Made by a program: the position numbers and the translations under genes. This document shows, piece by piece, positions 34,676-46,641 of a stretch of DNA of 64,000 nt (position 1 is the first letter of the stretch; each line of letters opens with the position of its first letter). The stretch lies in assembly GCA_030686995.1 (NCBI GenBank), contig CM060697.1, positions 42,069,015-42,133,014 on the forward strand, written 5' to 3'. Source of the DNA: Artemisia argyi. Lineage: Eukaryota; Streptophyta; Magnoliopsida; Asterales; Asteraceae. The notes under the pieces are model-generated. The model was not told where the DNA came from. It saw only the letters and a program-made list of their open reading frames with translations, and ran no database searches.

Positions 34676-36675
34676 GAGCACCCACATCAATAACACAAGT
34701 TAAACCTTTACTCAGTGCCACGTCAGCGCCACATCAGCTTTAACACTTTAACCTTAACTCAGAAAAAAACACCCACATCAATAACTCAGCTTTAACTCAA
34801 CTATTTTCATATTCACCCCCTAAACTAAAACCAACAATTCATTTAATAAACCACATAACATTAAAACTTTAACATTACAATACGAAATATAAAAAACTTT
34901 AAAATAACAATAACAACGATTAAGAAAAAAAACCGAAACATAGGAAACTAAACCATACGAATTACAACTACTTATTAGTCGTCCTTGGAATATTCTTCTT
35001 CCACTTGTTGTTGGCGTTGAAGACGTTGCTGCCAATACGGTCCATAAGGTCTCGTTGCAGTCGAGTATGCATTCCGGCGTCGCGCAATTCCCTTGTTTTG
35101 CGCCTCTGCGTATCACACCTGTCGATCCACCTTTCTTGACTCAAATTTGGTGTCGGATCCACCCAAACTCTGCAATACTCACGGACTGTAAACTTTTTGA
35201 TCCTTTAGAATCATGTTATGCAAAATAATGCAGGTATACATGGTTCGTTGTATCTTGACAATTTCCCATGCACGTGCCGGTTGTTGTAGTATACCCCAAC
35301 GTCCTTGAAGCACACCAAAAGCACGTTCGATATCTTTGCGTGCACTTTCTTGCTTCCTTTTAAAATAACTATGTTTCTCGTAAGTCGTTGCCGAGAAGGA
35401 TTTGACGAAACTTGACCACTGCGGGTAAATTCCGTCAGCTAAGTAATACCCCTGTTCATACCTTCTTTCATTTACCATATAGGGTGCCCTTGGGAATTCG
35501 TTAGCAAGAAGGGAGTCGAACAAGTTAGAGTTATCTAAAACATTAATATCATTATTTGCCCCTGCCATACCAAAAAATGCATGCCAAATCCACAAATCGT
35601 GCGAAGCAACAACTTCAAGCATTATTGTTGGGTATCTTTTATCACCCTTACCAAATTGCCCCTGCCAAGCCACCGGACAATTTTTCCACGCCCAATGCAT
35701 GCAATCAATGCTACCAAGCATACCCGAAAAATCATGTTGACGCTCATGCAATTCGTAAATATGTTGAATGTCGGACCATGTTGGTGTTCTTAAAAACTCA
35801 TGCATAAACAAATCCATAACACACATGTTAAAATTATAAGACAAAGACGTGAAGTAGTCTCACCCATTTGGAGGTACTCATCAAACGCATCTGGGGCGGT
35901 GCCGTACGCCAATTGGCGTATTGCAGACGTAACTTCATAAGTGCACTAATACTCCCTCGAGCCGTACAATCGGGTCCTAACTTAAAGTATTTAAAGTGAT
36001 CTGGAATATCATCGGATTCGTAAGATTCAATACCTTTGACTATTTGTAGAAATAGTTTCCGGCTTATACGAAACCTCTTACGAAATTTACCGTGCGTATA
36101 CTTGCAACCTTGAACGAAATAGTCATTTTGCAAAAGTTCCTCAGCAAGCTCACGTTCACGATATATGTGGATACGGGGCACCTGAGGATGAGCTTCTTCT
36201 TGTTCTAAGCGTTGTTGTAACTCGAACGCATTAACCATAAACTGTATGTCTTCTTCGTCATCAATGTCTGACCAACTCGGACCAAATTTGTTATTTTGAT
36301 TTGGATCTATTAGGAAGTATAAAGAGTGGAGAATTAGTAGTGGATGTGTGAAAATATATGTGTGTTTAGTTGATATTTATAGTTGTGTTTAAATGATTTG
36401 ATTTTTTTTTTGAAAATACTAGAACTAGCCGTTTTAAACAATAATGGAGGGGGTGCAAATGAAAATATTTTTTTTTCAAACTAACGGGTATAAATGTAGC
36501 CGTTGGAGGGGGTAAAGGGAATTTTTTTTTACACGACATGGCCTTAACTCAGCGTTAGTGCACTAACGTGCCGCGTTAACGCGGCCTTAACGTGAGGGAC
36601 TGCATCGACTAACGCATGTTAACGTGCGTTAAAAGGGCCTTAACGCCCCCTTCAACGTTACCACTGCACTTGCTC
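34676..36675 (-). mobile_element. PIF/Harbinger DNA transposon, 2.0 kb
   Basis: Both ends start GAGCA on the inward strand (left GAGCACCCACATC, right GAGCAAGTGCAGTGG), with degenerate inverted similarity after that. TTA lies on the left flank and TTC on the right, a decayed form of the 3-bp TWA target duplication typical of this superfamily. The transposase gene inside is broken. No MYB-like second ORF is present. Confidence 0.65.
34968..36238 (-). pseudogene. Harbinger transposase (HARBI1-like nuclease), frameshifted
   Basis: A DDE-type transposase related to the Harbinger nuclease HARBI1. The N-terminal part (36238-35930) contains the helix-turn-helix-like KFRKRFRISRKLFLQIVKGI. The catalytic region shows SIDCMHWAW (first D), GANNDINVL (second D) and KDIERAFGVL (E). 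The tail is PTPNLSQERWIDRCDTQRR. At least three frame changes are needed to read through: near 35930, near 35850 and between 35179 and 35162. It is therefore inactive unless the small shifts are sequencing errors. All three catalytic acids remain. Confidence 0.88.
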
Positions 36676-36984
36676 TTCGACATAAGGCTTGTAGCAGTGC
36701 CTCGGAATTAATCGATCGAGAGGATCGATCGATCGTCACATTGTGGGACAAACTACAATATCAATCGCCGGGCATCTCAAAGAGCAAATCGTTCGTTTAC
36801 TCAATCGATTATTGGCAAACACTTTCCACTTTCATTTAAAATGTAATCGTTTGGATTAAAAAAAAAAAACTTTTTTTCAAAAAAAATTACAACTTTTCAT
36901 CCTATAAATACCAACATTAAACCCACATTCAAACACACAATTTCAAACACAATTCAAACAAATTATCATCAATATTCATTCACC

Positions 36985-38346
36985 ATGTCCATGTCGTCCT
37001 ACGAATATTTGTTTAGTTCTTCGTCTTCCGACGACGACGAAGAAGTTTTTAGTGAGTTTGCGGAGTTTGCTTGGAACGCGTATCAAGCACATCAGCCAAA
37101 ACCTACAAGAAGGTACATACCTAGGGATCATGTTGCTGCACACAATCGGTTAGTGAATGCATACTTTGGCGAAAACCCACTGCACGATGAAATAACATTC
37201 CTTTGACGTTTCCAAATTTGCCGAGAACTGTTCACACGAATTGTTCGAGAGGTAACCGATCATTCTACTTATTTTGAACAAACTAATGATTGTAGGGGCG
37301 TACCTAGTATTAGCCCATTGGTGAAGTGTACTGCGGCCATTCGTCAATTGGGATACGCGGCCGTTCCAGATTCTCTTGACGAGAATATGGCAATAGCCGT
37401 AACAACATCCCGTCAATGTCTCCGTAAGTTTTGCAAAGTTATCATGGAGTTATATGGTCCTGAGTGTTTGCGAAAGCCCACATATTCTGACCTTGAAAGA
37501 TTATATGCTCATCACGAGCATAAGCATGGGTTTCCTTGGATGATGGGAAGCATTGATTGTACAAGTTGGGAGTGGGAGAATTGCCCGAACGGTTTGAGAG
37601 GTCAATATGCTAGAGGTGATCATGGGCCACATCCATCCATTTTATTGGAGGCAGTCGCTTCCCAAGATTTATGGTTTTGGCATGCGTTCTTTGGTGTTTC
37701 TGGTGCAAATAACGACATAAACGTTTTACGTCATTCACCTGTCTTCAATGATATCAGATCTGGGAGAGCAGCAGACCTTGCATTCGAAGTAAACGATTTA
37801 CAATACAAAAGTGGATATTATCTTACTGACGGGATATATCCACAATGGTCCGTTCTTATTAAGTCCTTTTCAAATCCTCCCACGAATGATCATAAAAGAC
37901 TAGTGTACAAGAGGAAGCACGAAGCAGCAAGAAAAGATGTGGAACGGGCTTTTGGTGTGTTGAAGAGGAAGTGGAAAATGTTAAAGTTCCGGCTCGAGGG
38001 TTTTTTAAAAGTGATCTCAAAGATATTATATATACATATATCATATTACATAATATGATTATAAAAGACGACCAGCGAGCGATATGTCCTACATGGTTTG
38101 AAGAGGAGGTCCACCAACCACACGATCCCTTAAATACATTTGAAGAATCTTTAGCAATTTCTCAAGAGCTCGAGAACGCAGCAACTCATCAAAACTTAAA
38201 ATCTGATTTGGTCGAGCGCATTTGGAGAAATCGTAGACATCATCGTCTCCCTCATGATAATGAAGACGAAGATGAGGACGATGAGGATGAAGACGATGAA
38301 GAATTTATGTCATGTTTAGTTACATTTACATTTAATTTAGTATTGT
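36985..38346 (+). pseudogene. Second Harbinger transposase, divergent orientation, broken
   Basis: It starts MSMSSYEYLFSSSSSDDDEE. The same frame contains a TGA at 37204-37206 and then resumes with RFQICRELFTRIVREV and CTAAIRQLGYAA. Catalytic motifs are SIDCTSWEW, GANNDINVL and KDVERAFGVL. A frameshift near 37985 moves the C-terminal part (YIILHNMIIKDD, then a D/E-rich tail) to another frame. Its sequence differs clearly from the minus-strand transposase at 34968-36238, so it is a different Harbinger family. I could not define its terminal repeats. It may be a non-functional remnant. Confidence 0.85.
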
Positions 38347-38348
38347 AA

Positions 38349-41171
38349 TTTTTAATTCCGTCTTGTTTCGTTTTTGTAATGTTTACCTTTTATTAATAAA
38401 ATTTGTGTTTGTGTTAAAAAATGTTTTTTTTTAAATAAAATACAAGAAGATGATGCAATATGGGTTGCCACTGTGATTAGAAAGGTGAATATGAGTTGAG
38501 GAAAGAAAAAACATAGGTGGCGGCCAGAAAGATGATGCAATATAGGTCACCACTATCACAAGCCTAACAAAGATCAAGAGACACATATTGGAATATTGCA
38601 GATAAGGCACACCAACTGAATTTGGCCCACAAAATAAGGTACTAAAATGATATTGCTTTTCTGGTTATCATGTCCCAATGGACCACACAGCAAAATAGCA
38701 AATCATATAGAGTGGGGATTTGTACATCATTTCTTTAGCCGTACACCTCTGAACAATAGTTTTGTGAAGTTTATCCTCATCTTTTCACCCTCTCTTCTAG
38801 TTTGGGAGTAGTAAAATAGTCAAAACTGTGAAATGATCATTAAATCTGGTGGCGGACGAAAATAAAAAGTTATGAGGTTCATTTCGTTAAATGCAAAGAA
38901 AATTTATCAAATACCATATTTTGGACATGATTCATTTAAAAGACGGGATTTTTGACAACATTTGACACTACAAAGTAAAATTCCATGAATTGTACCTCTG
39001 AGAACCCCTCGCTACACTCATGATTATATCATTCAATTTATTTGTAGTATTTTAGATTCATAGTTTTACTAATCTAAAAGTAACAAGCATTTAGTAGTTT
39101 GGCTTATCAAACTTGAAAGGTTAATGAAAAGTTATGTTTTGGATGGGAAAGGCTAACTTTGTAGCTTAGAACTATGGTTAAATCATTGTCTTGTAATTTA
39201 AATTGAACACTTTATATTTAACTATCAGAGCATCAACAATGCAAGGTTTGAGGAAAGACTTTTTGCATTTAATGCCTTAAATGCATTTCATATTTAATGA
39301 ACAAGGTTTGAGGAAAGACTTTGTGTTTCACAAGTCTTTCTAAAAAGCTTATAAAAAAGCTTTCAACACAATGCATAAATACCCTTTACAAAAACTTTTT
39401 TAAATAGTAAAAAGCTTTTAAAGCTTTTTGCATAATAGATACTCTCAACAAGACAACAACATAATGTCTTTTTATCACCTTTAATACCATTCTATCCAAA
39501 TTTAGTAAAAATGAAATAATGCACACGTACCAAATCTTGGTAACCCATCCATGTTGGATTTTTTGCGTGTGAACGGTTATAATCGAAAATAATCGGGATA
39601 AAAACTCTAGAATTGTATTTTTGCACTTCTAGATCATAGCCTTTCCACTTTCTCGGTCATGCACGGACGGAACTAGAGGATCCCGCGGTGTTACGGGACC
39701 TCAATATTAATTTCCTTCATAGTATGAAAAATACCGAAATTTCTGAAATGCACCTGGTTCTAATGGATTATGTTTCTAACAATTGCTAAGTTAGTCCATC
39801 AATGAGCGAATACTGAAAGCAATTTTTTACTAAACTTATATCGTTTTTATGAAAATCATAAATTTTGGCTATCTTTTTCCCCTTTGTACTACAGTTAAAA
39901 AATGATGTTGCCCTGGCCACCTCGTTAGCCATGATTCCGTCAATGCGGTCATGAATCCTGCAAATCATCCATATTACATGTTTGACATAGCAACATTGTC
40001 ACAAGAATGCCGGTTACACCACACACATCAAAACCAAAAAATCTTAACTTTATCGTGTAACCTTAAACATGAATCATTCACGCTTTACCTCACTCATCAA
40101 CGTTACATGCTTTCTAAATTGCAATTTAACTACACGTAACTTTGTAATTTACTTGTAATATGCATATGATTTGCTTATTATGAAAGGAGTTCCGTCACCT
40201 TCAGATATTATGTGATTGTTTTACACGATGCTGTCAAGATCGAGGTCCTACTATGGATCGTTTTTATCTTTGCAAGATTGAAATTGTAAGATCGGATCAA
40301 TATCGAAAGATCATACTTAAATGTTTAAATGTCTTGTTTGTCTAGTAATTCGTATTCAAAGCTGATTATATAGCAAATTCATGAAGAAGAAAAAAAAAAT
40401 AGTTCTCAAAGTTATAATAATGTGAAAATACAACACGTAATAGTTTAAAAAATAAAATATATAATCGATGATTAAGGACGTTGAATTTTTTAATCTAAAT
40501 ATCTATATATTTTACTCATGTAAACCTTTATAGTTAGTCACGCCTATTTGTTGTGAAAGGATGTTGAATCTTTTAATCTAAATATCTATATATTTTACTC
40601 GTGTAAACCTTTATAGTTAGTCACGCTTATTTTATTGTTTTACTTTAACAAAATTCAATCATTTACATTTTATTAGTTAGTTAATTAAATGGAAGTAGGA
40701 TCGAAAGCTTATGATCCTATGATAAGATTGATATTTTACTTAAACCTGTATGCCTTTTAAGATCCCATGAAAGATTGACTCGTTTTGGTTAATGAGATTG
40801 TAAAATCGAAAGATCTTAAAAGCTAAATCAAGATCTTAAGAACTATCGTTTTACATCATGGCTATGTTTCGCGCGGAGTGGTGTGGAGCTTTTTGGGGTG
40901 GTGGTAAGCAATGAGTATTTTGAATTTTAGTTGTCGTTTGACAAAAGAGCGATGAACTTTAGCTAATTTTTAAAGTCTAATTTCGAAGGGTTTTGCTAAC
41001 AAGCGCCCACTGGGCACAAGTTAGTCAGTTAATGTGTAATTAATAAACACAAAATTTCTTAATTTACCAAAAAATCATTAAATGCACATTAAATACAAAA
41101 GTTAGTGTGTAATTAATATGCAAGCAGACTTCAGTTGATAGCTGCGTTTTGGAAACTATTCATGTTTACTA
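38349..41171. other. Intergenic region with fragments of repeats
   Basis: No gene is seen. At 40480-40640 a block of about 80 bp, with TTTAATCTAAATATCTATAT and CCTTTATAGTTAGTCACGC, is present twice in tandem with few differences. Near 39233 a GAGCATCAACAATG motif looks like one end of a Tourist-type MITE, and ACAAGGTTTGAGGAAAGACT is repeated 60 bp later. The rest is AT-rich and featureless. Confidence 0.45.
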
Positions 41172-42082
41172 GGCAGCAGTTTTCTTAATACCAACTACTG
41201 TGATTAAAGAAATTAATAAGTTGCTAAAAAGGTTCCTTTGGAATCAAGGTGATTCAGCCAAGGGTAAAGCTAAAGTTGCATGGAATAATATTTGCAAACC
41301 AAAAGATCATGGAGGGTTAGGTCTAAAAGACTTGCAAAAATGGAATGAAGCTCTGTTAGCTAAGCAGGTTTGGAACATTGCAATTAATAAAGATACTTTG
41401 TGGATAAAATGGGTCCATGTTGTGAAGCTAAGAGAGAAAAGTATTTGGGAGATTGATGTGGAATCTGGAGATAGTTGGGGTTGGAAAAACTTGTTGAGAA
41501 TTAGATAAGATAAAGGATCATGTCAAATGTCAAGTGAATAATGGAAATAGTACTTCAATGTGGTATGATAACTGGTGTTCAATGGGCCCTTTAATTCAGT
41601 ATATCACTCATAGAGACATATATAATGCTAGGTTATCTATGAATATCAAAGTTGGTGACATGATTGACAATGGTAAAGGGAAATGGCCTCTGGATTGGTA
41701 TGAAAAATTTCCCCTCATTACAAGTATTGAAGATCCTGAATTCAATAATGATGTTGTTGATAAAGTAGTCTGGATAAGTAAAAGTGGTGAGGAAATTATT
41801 TTTTCAATTAAAGCTGCTACTACTGACTTATGCACAGTTGTTCAAAAGGTTCATTGGTGGAGGCTGGTCTGGTTTTCACAATGTATTCCTAAGCAATCTT
41901 TCATTCTCTGGTTGGCTATTCAAGATAAAATGTGTACTCAAGATAAGATGAATAAATGGGGTCTACATACAGTCAATAGATGTCCTTTATGTCTTAGTGA
42001 TAATGAAGACTTGCAACATTTGTTCTTCAAGTGTCCCTACTCAATAGATGTTTGGAACAAAGCTAAGGAAGTTGCTGATATC
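41172..42082 (+). pseudogene. LINE (non-LTR) reverse transcriptase, C-terminal part
   Basis: The 3' portion of an L1-type ORF2. It contains LLKRFLWNQGDSAKGKAKVA, GGLGLKDLQKWNEALLAKQVW and the RVT zinc-binding domain (RCPLCLSDNEDLQHLFFKCP). A frameshift lies near 41500. The catalytic reverse transcriptase core is missing, so the copy is 5'-truncated as most LINEs are. The ORF stops at 42082 because an LTR element is inserted there; it resumes at 44764. Confidence 0.9.
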
Positions 42083-42347
42083 TGTTATAACCAAGAAACA
42101 CCTTCCGGAGGTCGAGGTTGATCAAAATACATCATTATTCTAGAGAGAGAAGGTGAGGTGAAACAAAGATATTATTATTGATAAAGATAAGCTTACACAC
42201 CTACACCCCTCAAGTGAAGCCTTGAGGGGTATTTATAGGCCTTACATAAGACAACTATTACAATATTACATTAGTAGTCCCTGCACTTTATGCATACTAG
42301 TTGTCTCCTACAATTCACGTAAATATCGCTCAGCTTCATTTCTAACA
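42083..42347 (-). repeat. Left LTR (265 bp) of the dissimilar-LTR element
   Basis: Plus-strand edges TGTTATAACC and CTAACA. It shares TCTAGAGAGAGAA and a similarly placed minus-strand TATA box (TATAAATACCCCTC) with the right LTR, but otherwise aligns poorly to it. Confidence 0.7.
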
Positions 42348-43834
42348 ATCTCCCTCCAGCTGGAGATATACGTGAATTGGTTACAATAATTCCTAACAAG
42401 TAAAATAAAACAATCAAAGTAAGCGCAGCAATGCTGAGGAAGACTTCATAGTTCTTTTCTTCACAAATATCCCCAACAATCTTTCTTTACATGTAGGCGA
42501 ATCACTTGCTAATCTAATTGGGTTATTATTCCCTCCCAATTAGTAAGCCCTTTTTCATTTACATGCTCCCTCCCAAATAGACAACCCGTTTGATATAACC
42601 TTGATGCTTGTTGAAGAAGTATCTTTAAATTCTGCCCAAATTGTCTTCAGTCTCATATCATGTCATGCACAGCGGAAAATGAATCTTAGACTGATAATAT
42701 GTAACTTTTTCACAGGTTTGTTTGGGGAGCATCATATCGTCATCTTCAACTCACTTAGAATGCTTCCAGTTCTTCAATAAAAGCCCCGATGTACACATTT
42801 CTCCCTCCTGATTGATGACGATCTCTCGGAATCATCATAAATATGTGTACATAAACATATCAACTGGTAGCAACATACAAATCAATACCCCATGAGTGAA
42901 ATGGCAATAACTATTCTCTCTACAATTCATCTAGATCAACCTCTTTTCACTTCCATTGGCTAATAGTAAGTGACCACGTGTGGAGACAACCCGATATGAC
43001 AAACTTGAGTGTGAAGTTAAATTCCCCAGACTTGTGACTTACGCTTGTACTATCCTGATTAAGAACCTATACTGAGCACAACAACGTTACTCCTTACAAT
43101 ATAGGTAGTGGCATATACCCAACCATCCATCCTTTATTGTATATCCGTCTCGTGAACAATCCACAACCTTTTGTAACACTGAGCACTACAACGTAACTCC
43201 TTAAAGTGATAGCTATTGTGAGCATTAAGAACCAACTTATACGTTTATAGATCTCACACATAGCTAGATGTCCAAGTCTTAATCGCTATTCCATAAATGC
43301 TCAAACAAGGATCTCCAAAAGTCTTGCATCCAACCATCCCCTAGACCTTGAGATACTAAGTACATGCACCCGTGAAACGTCACTTCAAGCTCAAATAAGT
43401 AATAAACAAATTATCCCCGTAGTCACCTTTTGATAATGTTCAAATTTTAGCCATTGATCTTTGGTGAATCTTGATCAGGATCTTTTAAGCAATTCATAGT
43501 GGGTTTTTGGTGTAGCATGAAATTCAATCTGGTTGATTTGCAGTGATTTCGTATTTTCCATCCAAAAATAGAATTGGAAAAATTTTTCTCTCAAAATTTG
43601 GAAATCACTAAGAAATACAATGCTAAGGTTACCTGAAAAATTTGAGTATTAAAAATTTTTACGCCAAATTTTACCCAAAAAAATTTGAATTTTGGCCTAA
43701 AAATTTGAATTTCGGGCCAAAATTTTCAACGTTAAACCAAAATTTGAATTTCGCATAAAAATTGAACGTATAGTCTCCTCTAAAAAATAAATTTTACTCA
43801 AATTTTCCCGCAAAATTTTTTTTTTTTTTGGTTA

Positions 43835-44335
43835 CTCGGTAAAGTTCTTGTAACTCGATAAGATATTTGTAACTCGATAAGATCCTTGTAACTCGATAGA
43901 GTATATGCTAACTCGATAAGATCTTGTAACTCGATAAGATCTTTGTAACTCGATAGAGTATATGCTAAATCGATAAGATCTTGTAACTCGATAAGATCTT
44001 TGTAACTCGATAAGCTCTTTGTAACTCGATAACCTAGAGCAATTTTGGCAGAGTTTCGTTTAGGTAAGCCCAATTGATATCCTTACTTGATAAACGATAA
44101 GGTGATTTAGCAAACTCGCTAAAATGGCTAACTCGCCAAACCAATAAATCGATAACCAATAATCCTAACTCGGTAGATTTTATTATCTAACTCAATAAAA
44201 AAGCTTTCCCTAACTCGCAAACTTTCGTAACTCGCAAACTTTCCCTAACTCGCAAACTTCCTTAACTCGATAAAAAACTTTCCCTAACTCGCAAACTTCC
44301 CTAACTCGCAAACTTTCCCTAACTCGCAAAGACGC
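43835..44335. repeat. TAACTCG(AT)AA-type tandem repeat
   Basis: Degenerate units of about 19 bp based on TAACTCGATAAGATCTTTG make a higher-order period near 60 bp at 43848-44035. They give way to CTAACTCGCAAACTTTCC units up to 44330. It is non-coding; the in-frame SSYKDLIELQ pattern on the minus strand is a by-product. Confidence 0.85.
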
Positions 44336-44429
44336 CGATGAACAGTACCCAAATCCTTAGAAATCCGATTTTTCACCCAAAAAACAACCTAAAACAACCT
44401 AAAATCATCCCTTTGCTCTTGATACCACT

Positions 44430-44763
44430 TGTAGGACCGTAGAACAACCTTAATCACTTATGAATCATGCCTAAATCTAGAGAGAGAAAGTAAGTAGAGA
44501 GAGAGAGTGGGAGGGAACTCCTAGTGTGTGAAATGAAGACAATGTTATTACTAAGAGAACCAACCTCAAAATGAGGCCTTACATGAGGATTTATACTTGT
44601 AGTCTAGGGCTTCACATATCTTTGACCATATTACATAACTAGCCATTAGACCTTATAAAAACATGAAAACATTATTAAAACTTCATCATAATTATATTCT
44701 AATGCAACCTATTACATAATATTAATGACCGACACTTTCTATAAATAAAATATGATCCTAACA
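44430..44763 (-). repeat. Right LTR (334 bp) of the dissimilar-LTR element
   Basis: Plus-strand edges TGTAGGACCG and CCTAACA. A minus-strand TATA box (TATAAATCCTC) lies at about 44585. A GA-rich stretch (44480-44520) has no equivalent length in the left LTR. Confidence 0.7.
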
Positions 44764-44976
44764 ATATCAAGTGTGATAAAAGTAACTGGCAGGATTTGAT
44801 AAAGAGTTTTGCAGATGAATGTGTCCATAAGAATATCGGGTGGGTTGTTAGAAGACTTGTTCTTTCAGCTTGTGTATATTTACTTTGGCAAGAAAGAAAT
44901 GGGAGGATTTTTAAAGATGTTCAGAATAGCAGCCATGAAGTATACAAGAAAGTTGTGGAAAACATTAAAAGTAACC
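44764..44976 (+). pseudogene. LINE ORF2, continuation of the C-terminal end
   Basis: After the target duplication the LINE frame continues with SNWQDLIKSFADECVHKN, then RRLVLSACVYLLWQERNGRI and a short lysine-rich stretch. It ends at 44976, where a Sirevirus-type LTR begins. The rest of the LINE, including its poly(A) tail, should lie beyond the right edge of the window. Confidence 0.85.
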
Positions 44977-46236
44977 TGTGGAAAACTAGAAGGGGGGGGG
45001 GGTTTGAATAGTTTTTCTGTCATTTTTAAATTTATAAAAACTTTGTTTACAAAATCTTCGATTCTAGTTTTATGTGAGATCAATATTTAAACGCTTAAGT
45101 ATACTAATATCTACGTGAGTAAATGACAAAATAGGTAAGTAAATAAAGAGATAGAGATGGAGAGATCGCACCACAAGACAAAGGATTTATAGTTGTTTGG
45201 CTATGAAGCACCTCTTCGCCCTACTCCACTCCCCGAGTACCTAACTCGAGAGTTTTCTTCACTATGTCAACAAGCTCCCTTATGGCGGAGAAAACCTTAC
45301 ACAACTTTTGCTTACACCAATTAACGACACTAAGCTAGATGTCGAGTCCTAATAGTAGCTAGAACCAATCTCACACCTCTAATCACTACACACCTTCTTC
45401 ACAACTTATACACACCACAATTACTATACAACTACTCACAACTTCACTGCTACAACTTCACAACACTACTACTTCTTCACTGCTTCAATTCACAACTAAC
45501 ACACCTAGATCTATCTATTACACACCTTCTACACCTTTACAAATAATTTACACAACAACTAACAATATTCACAAATCTACAATACTTCTTAACAAGATGT
45601 TGGAGGAGTATTCTTCTCTTGCACTTTGAATGATGAGGGATTGGATCACTTGAAACAAAACTAATAAGTTTATGATCAAAGGTTTTAGGAAGATGATTTG
45701 AGAGGATTTGGACAGAAAGTTTTAGTGCAAAAGGTGAGGAAAAATTACAGATTTGAACCAGTATATAGGCAAAAAATTCTGTCACAGGAGCATGTGTCGG
45801 CCCCCTTAAATCATGGTCGCCCCCCTTAAAATTAAGAGGGCCGCCCACTTGTAACGGCCAGAATCTTTTGTCTTTTCTAGGGAAAGTTTATTTGATGTAG
45901 ATTTAACTGATTTTGGTTAAAAATTTGAATTCATATGTTTATTATGAATTAATCATTTTCCTTTAATTACCAAAAGTGTTTTTCTAAATATATAAAATGT
46001 TTTATACCATTTTATATAATTTGTAATTATTAAATAAACCTTCCTTTGACAATAAAATGTATTAGGCAATTGTTTATTCATACCTTAAGTGATTTAGTTG
46101 GATTTAATGATATTTTGTCACTAAATACTTGTTTACGTAATGATTTTACGTTTAATGATTTTACATTTTGTGATCGTCAAGACATAAGGATATCGATAAA
46201 TATTAATAACGTTTTTACGCATTATTTATATCAACA
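44977..46236 (-). repeat. 3' LTR of the Sirevirus-type element (1.26 kb)
   Basis: It begins TGTGGAAAACTAGAAGG followed by a G run of about 11, the mirror of the C-rich stretch near the end of Sirevirus LTRs. It ends TATCAACA. A GC-rich block at 45790-45850 (GGCCGCCC words) stands out from the AT-rich surroundings. Confidence 0.75.
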
Positions 46237-46400
46237 ATCTCCCCCTTTTTGATGATTACAAAATCTAAACTCATTAAATCAAAATTTATTATATATGCAA
46301 GTATTTAGTGAGTTTATATCACTTCTCCCCCTTTTTGTGAACATCAAAAAGGTTATCCCGATGTTGGATTAGCTCCCCCTTAATATGTACTCCCCCTCGT
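46237..46400 (-). promoter_or_regulatory. Multiple polypurine tracts
   Basis: Four CTCCCCCT-type tracts (purine-rich on the minus strand) lie at about 46238, 46325, 46372 and 46390. The first abuts the LTR. Repeated purine tracts upstream of the 3' LTR are a reported conserved feature of Sireviruses. Confidence 0.7.
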
Positions 46401-46641
46401 TTTAAGGTTATAAGACAAATTGAGATATGGAATGCTTGCAAAAATATTTAGAACACACAATATATATGATGCATGAAACAAATATAAATAAAGCAAGAAG
46501 ACTCATAAAAGTGCAAAAATAAATCTCAACAAGCATTCATTATTTATTAGAATAGATTATGTTAAGAACATAATCATTTTTACATAAGCATACAAATATG
46601 CTTTTCTTAGCAAACTATATTAGATAATACTAGGTTGCCAA

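Larger units (their letters stand above)
42083..44763 (-). mobile_element. Non-autonomous LTR element with dissimilar LTRs
   Basis: It is flanked by a perfect 5-bp duplication, ATATC (42078-42082 and 44764-44768), inside a LINE ORF whose frame resumes exactly across it. The left LTR (42083-42347) ends CTAACA and is followed by a purine tract (minus strand GGAGGGAGAT). The right LTR (44430-44763) starts TGTAGGACC and is preceded by a primer-binding site (minus strand TGGTATCAAGAGC, 44415-44427). The interior is 2.1 kb with no gag or pol. The two LTRs have different lengths and only patchy similarity, which is abnormal for one insertion. Confidence 0.75.

Noticed and set aside
39228..39480. Tourist-like MITE starting GAGCATCAACAATG
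   Set aside because: Only one end is visible; I found no matching inverted end or target duplication.
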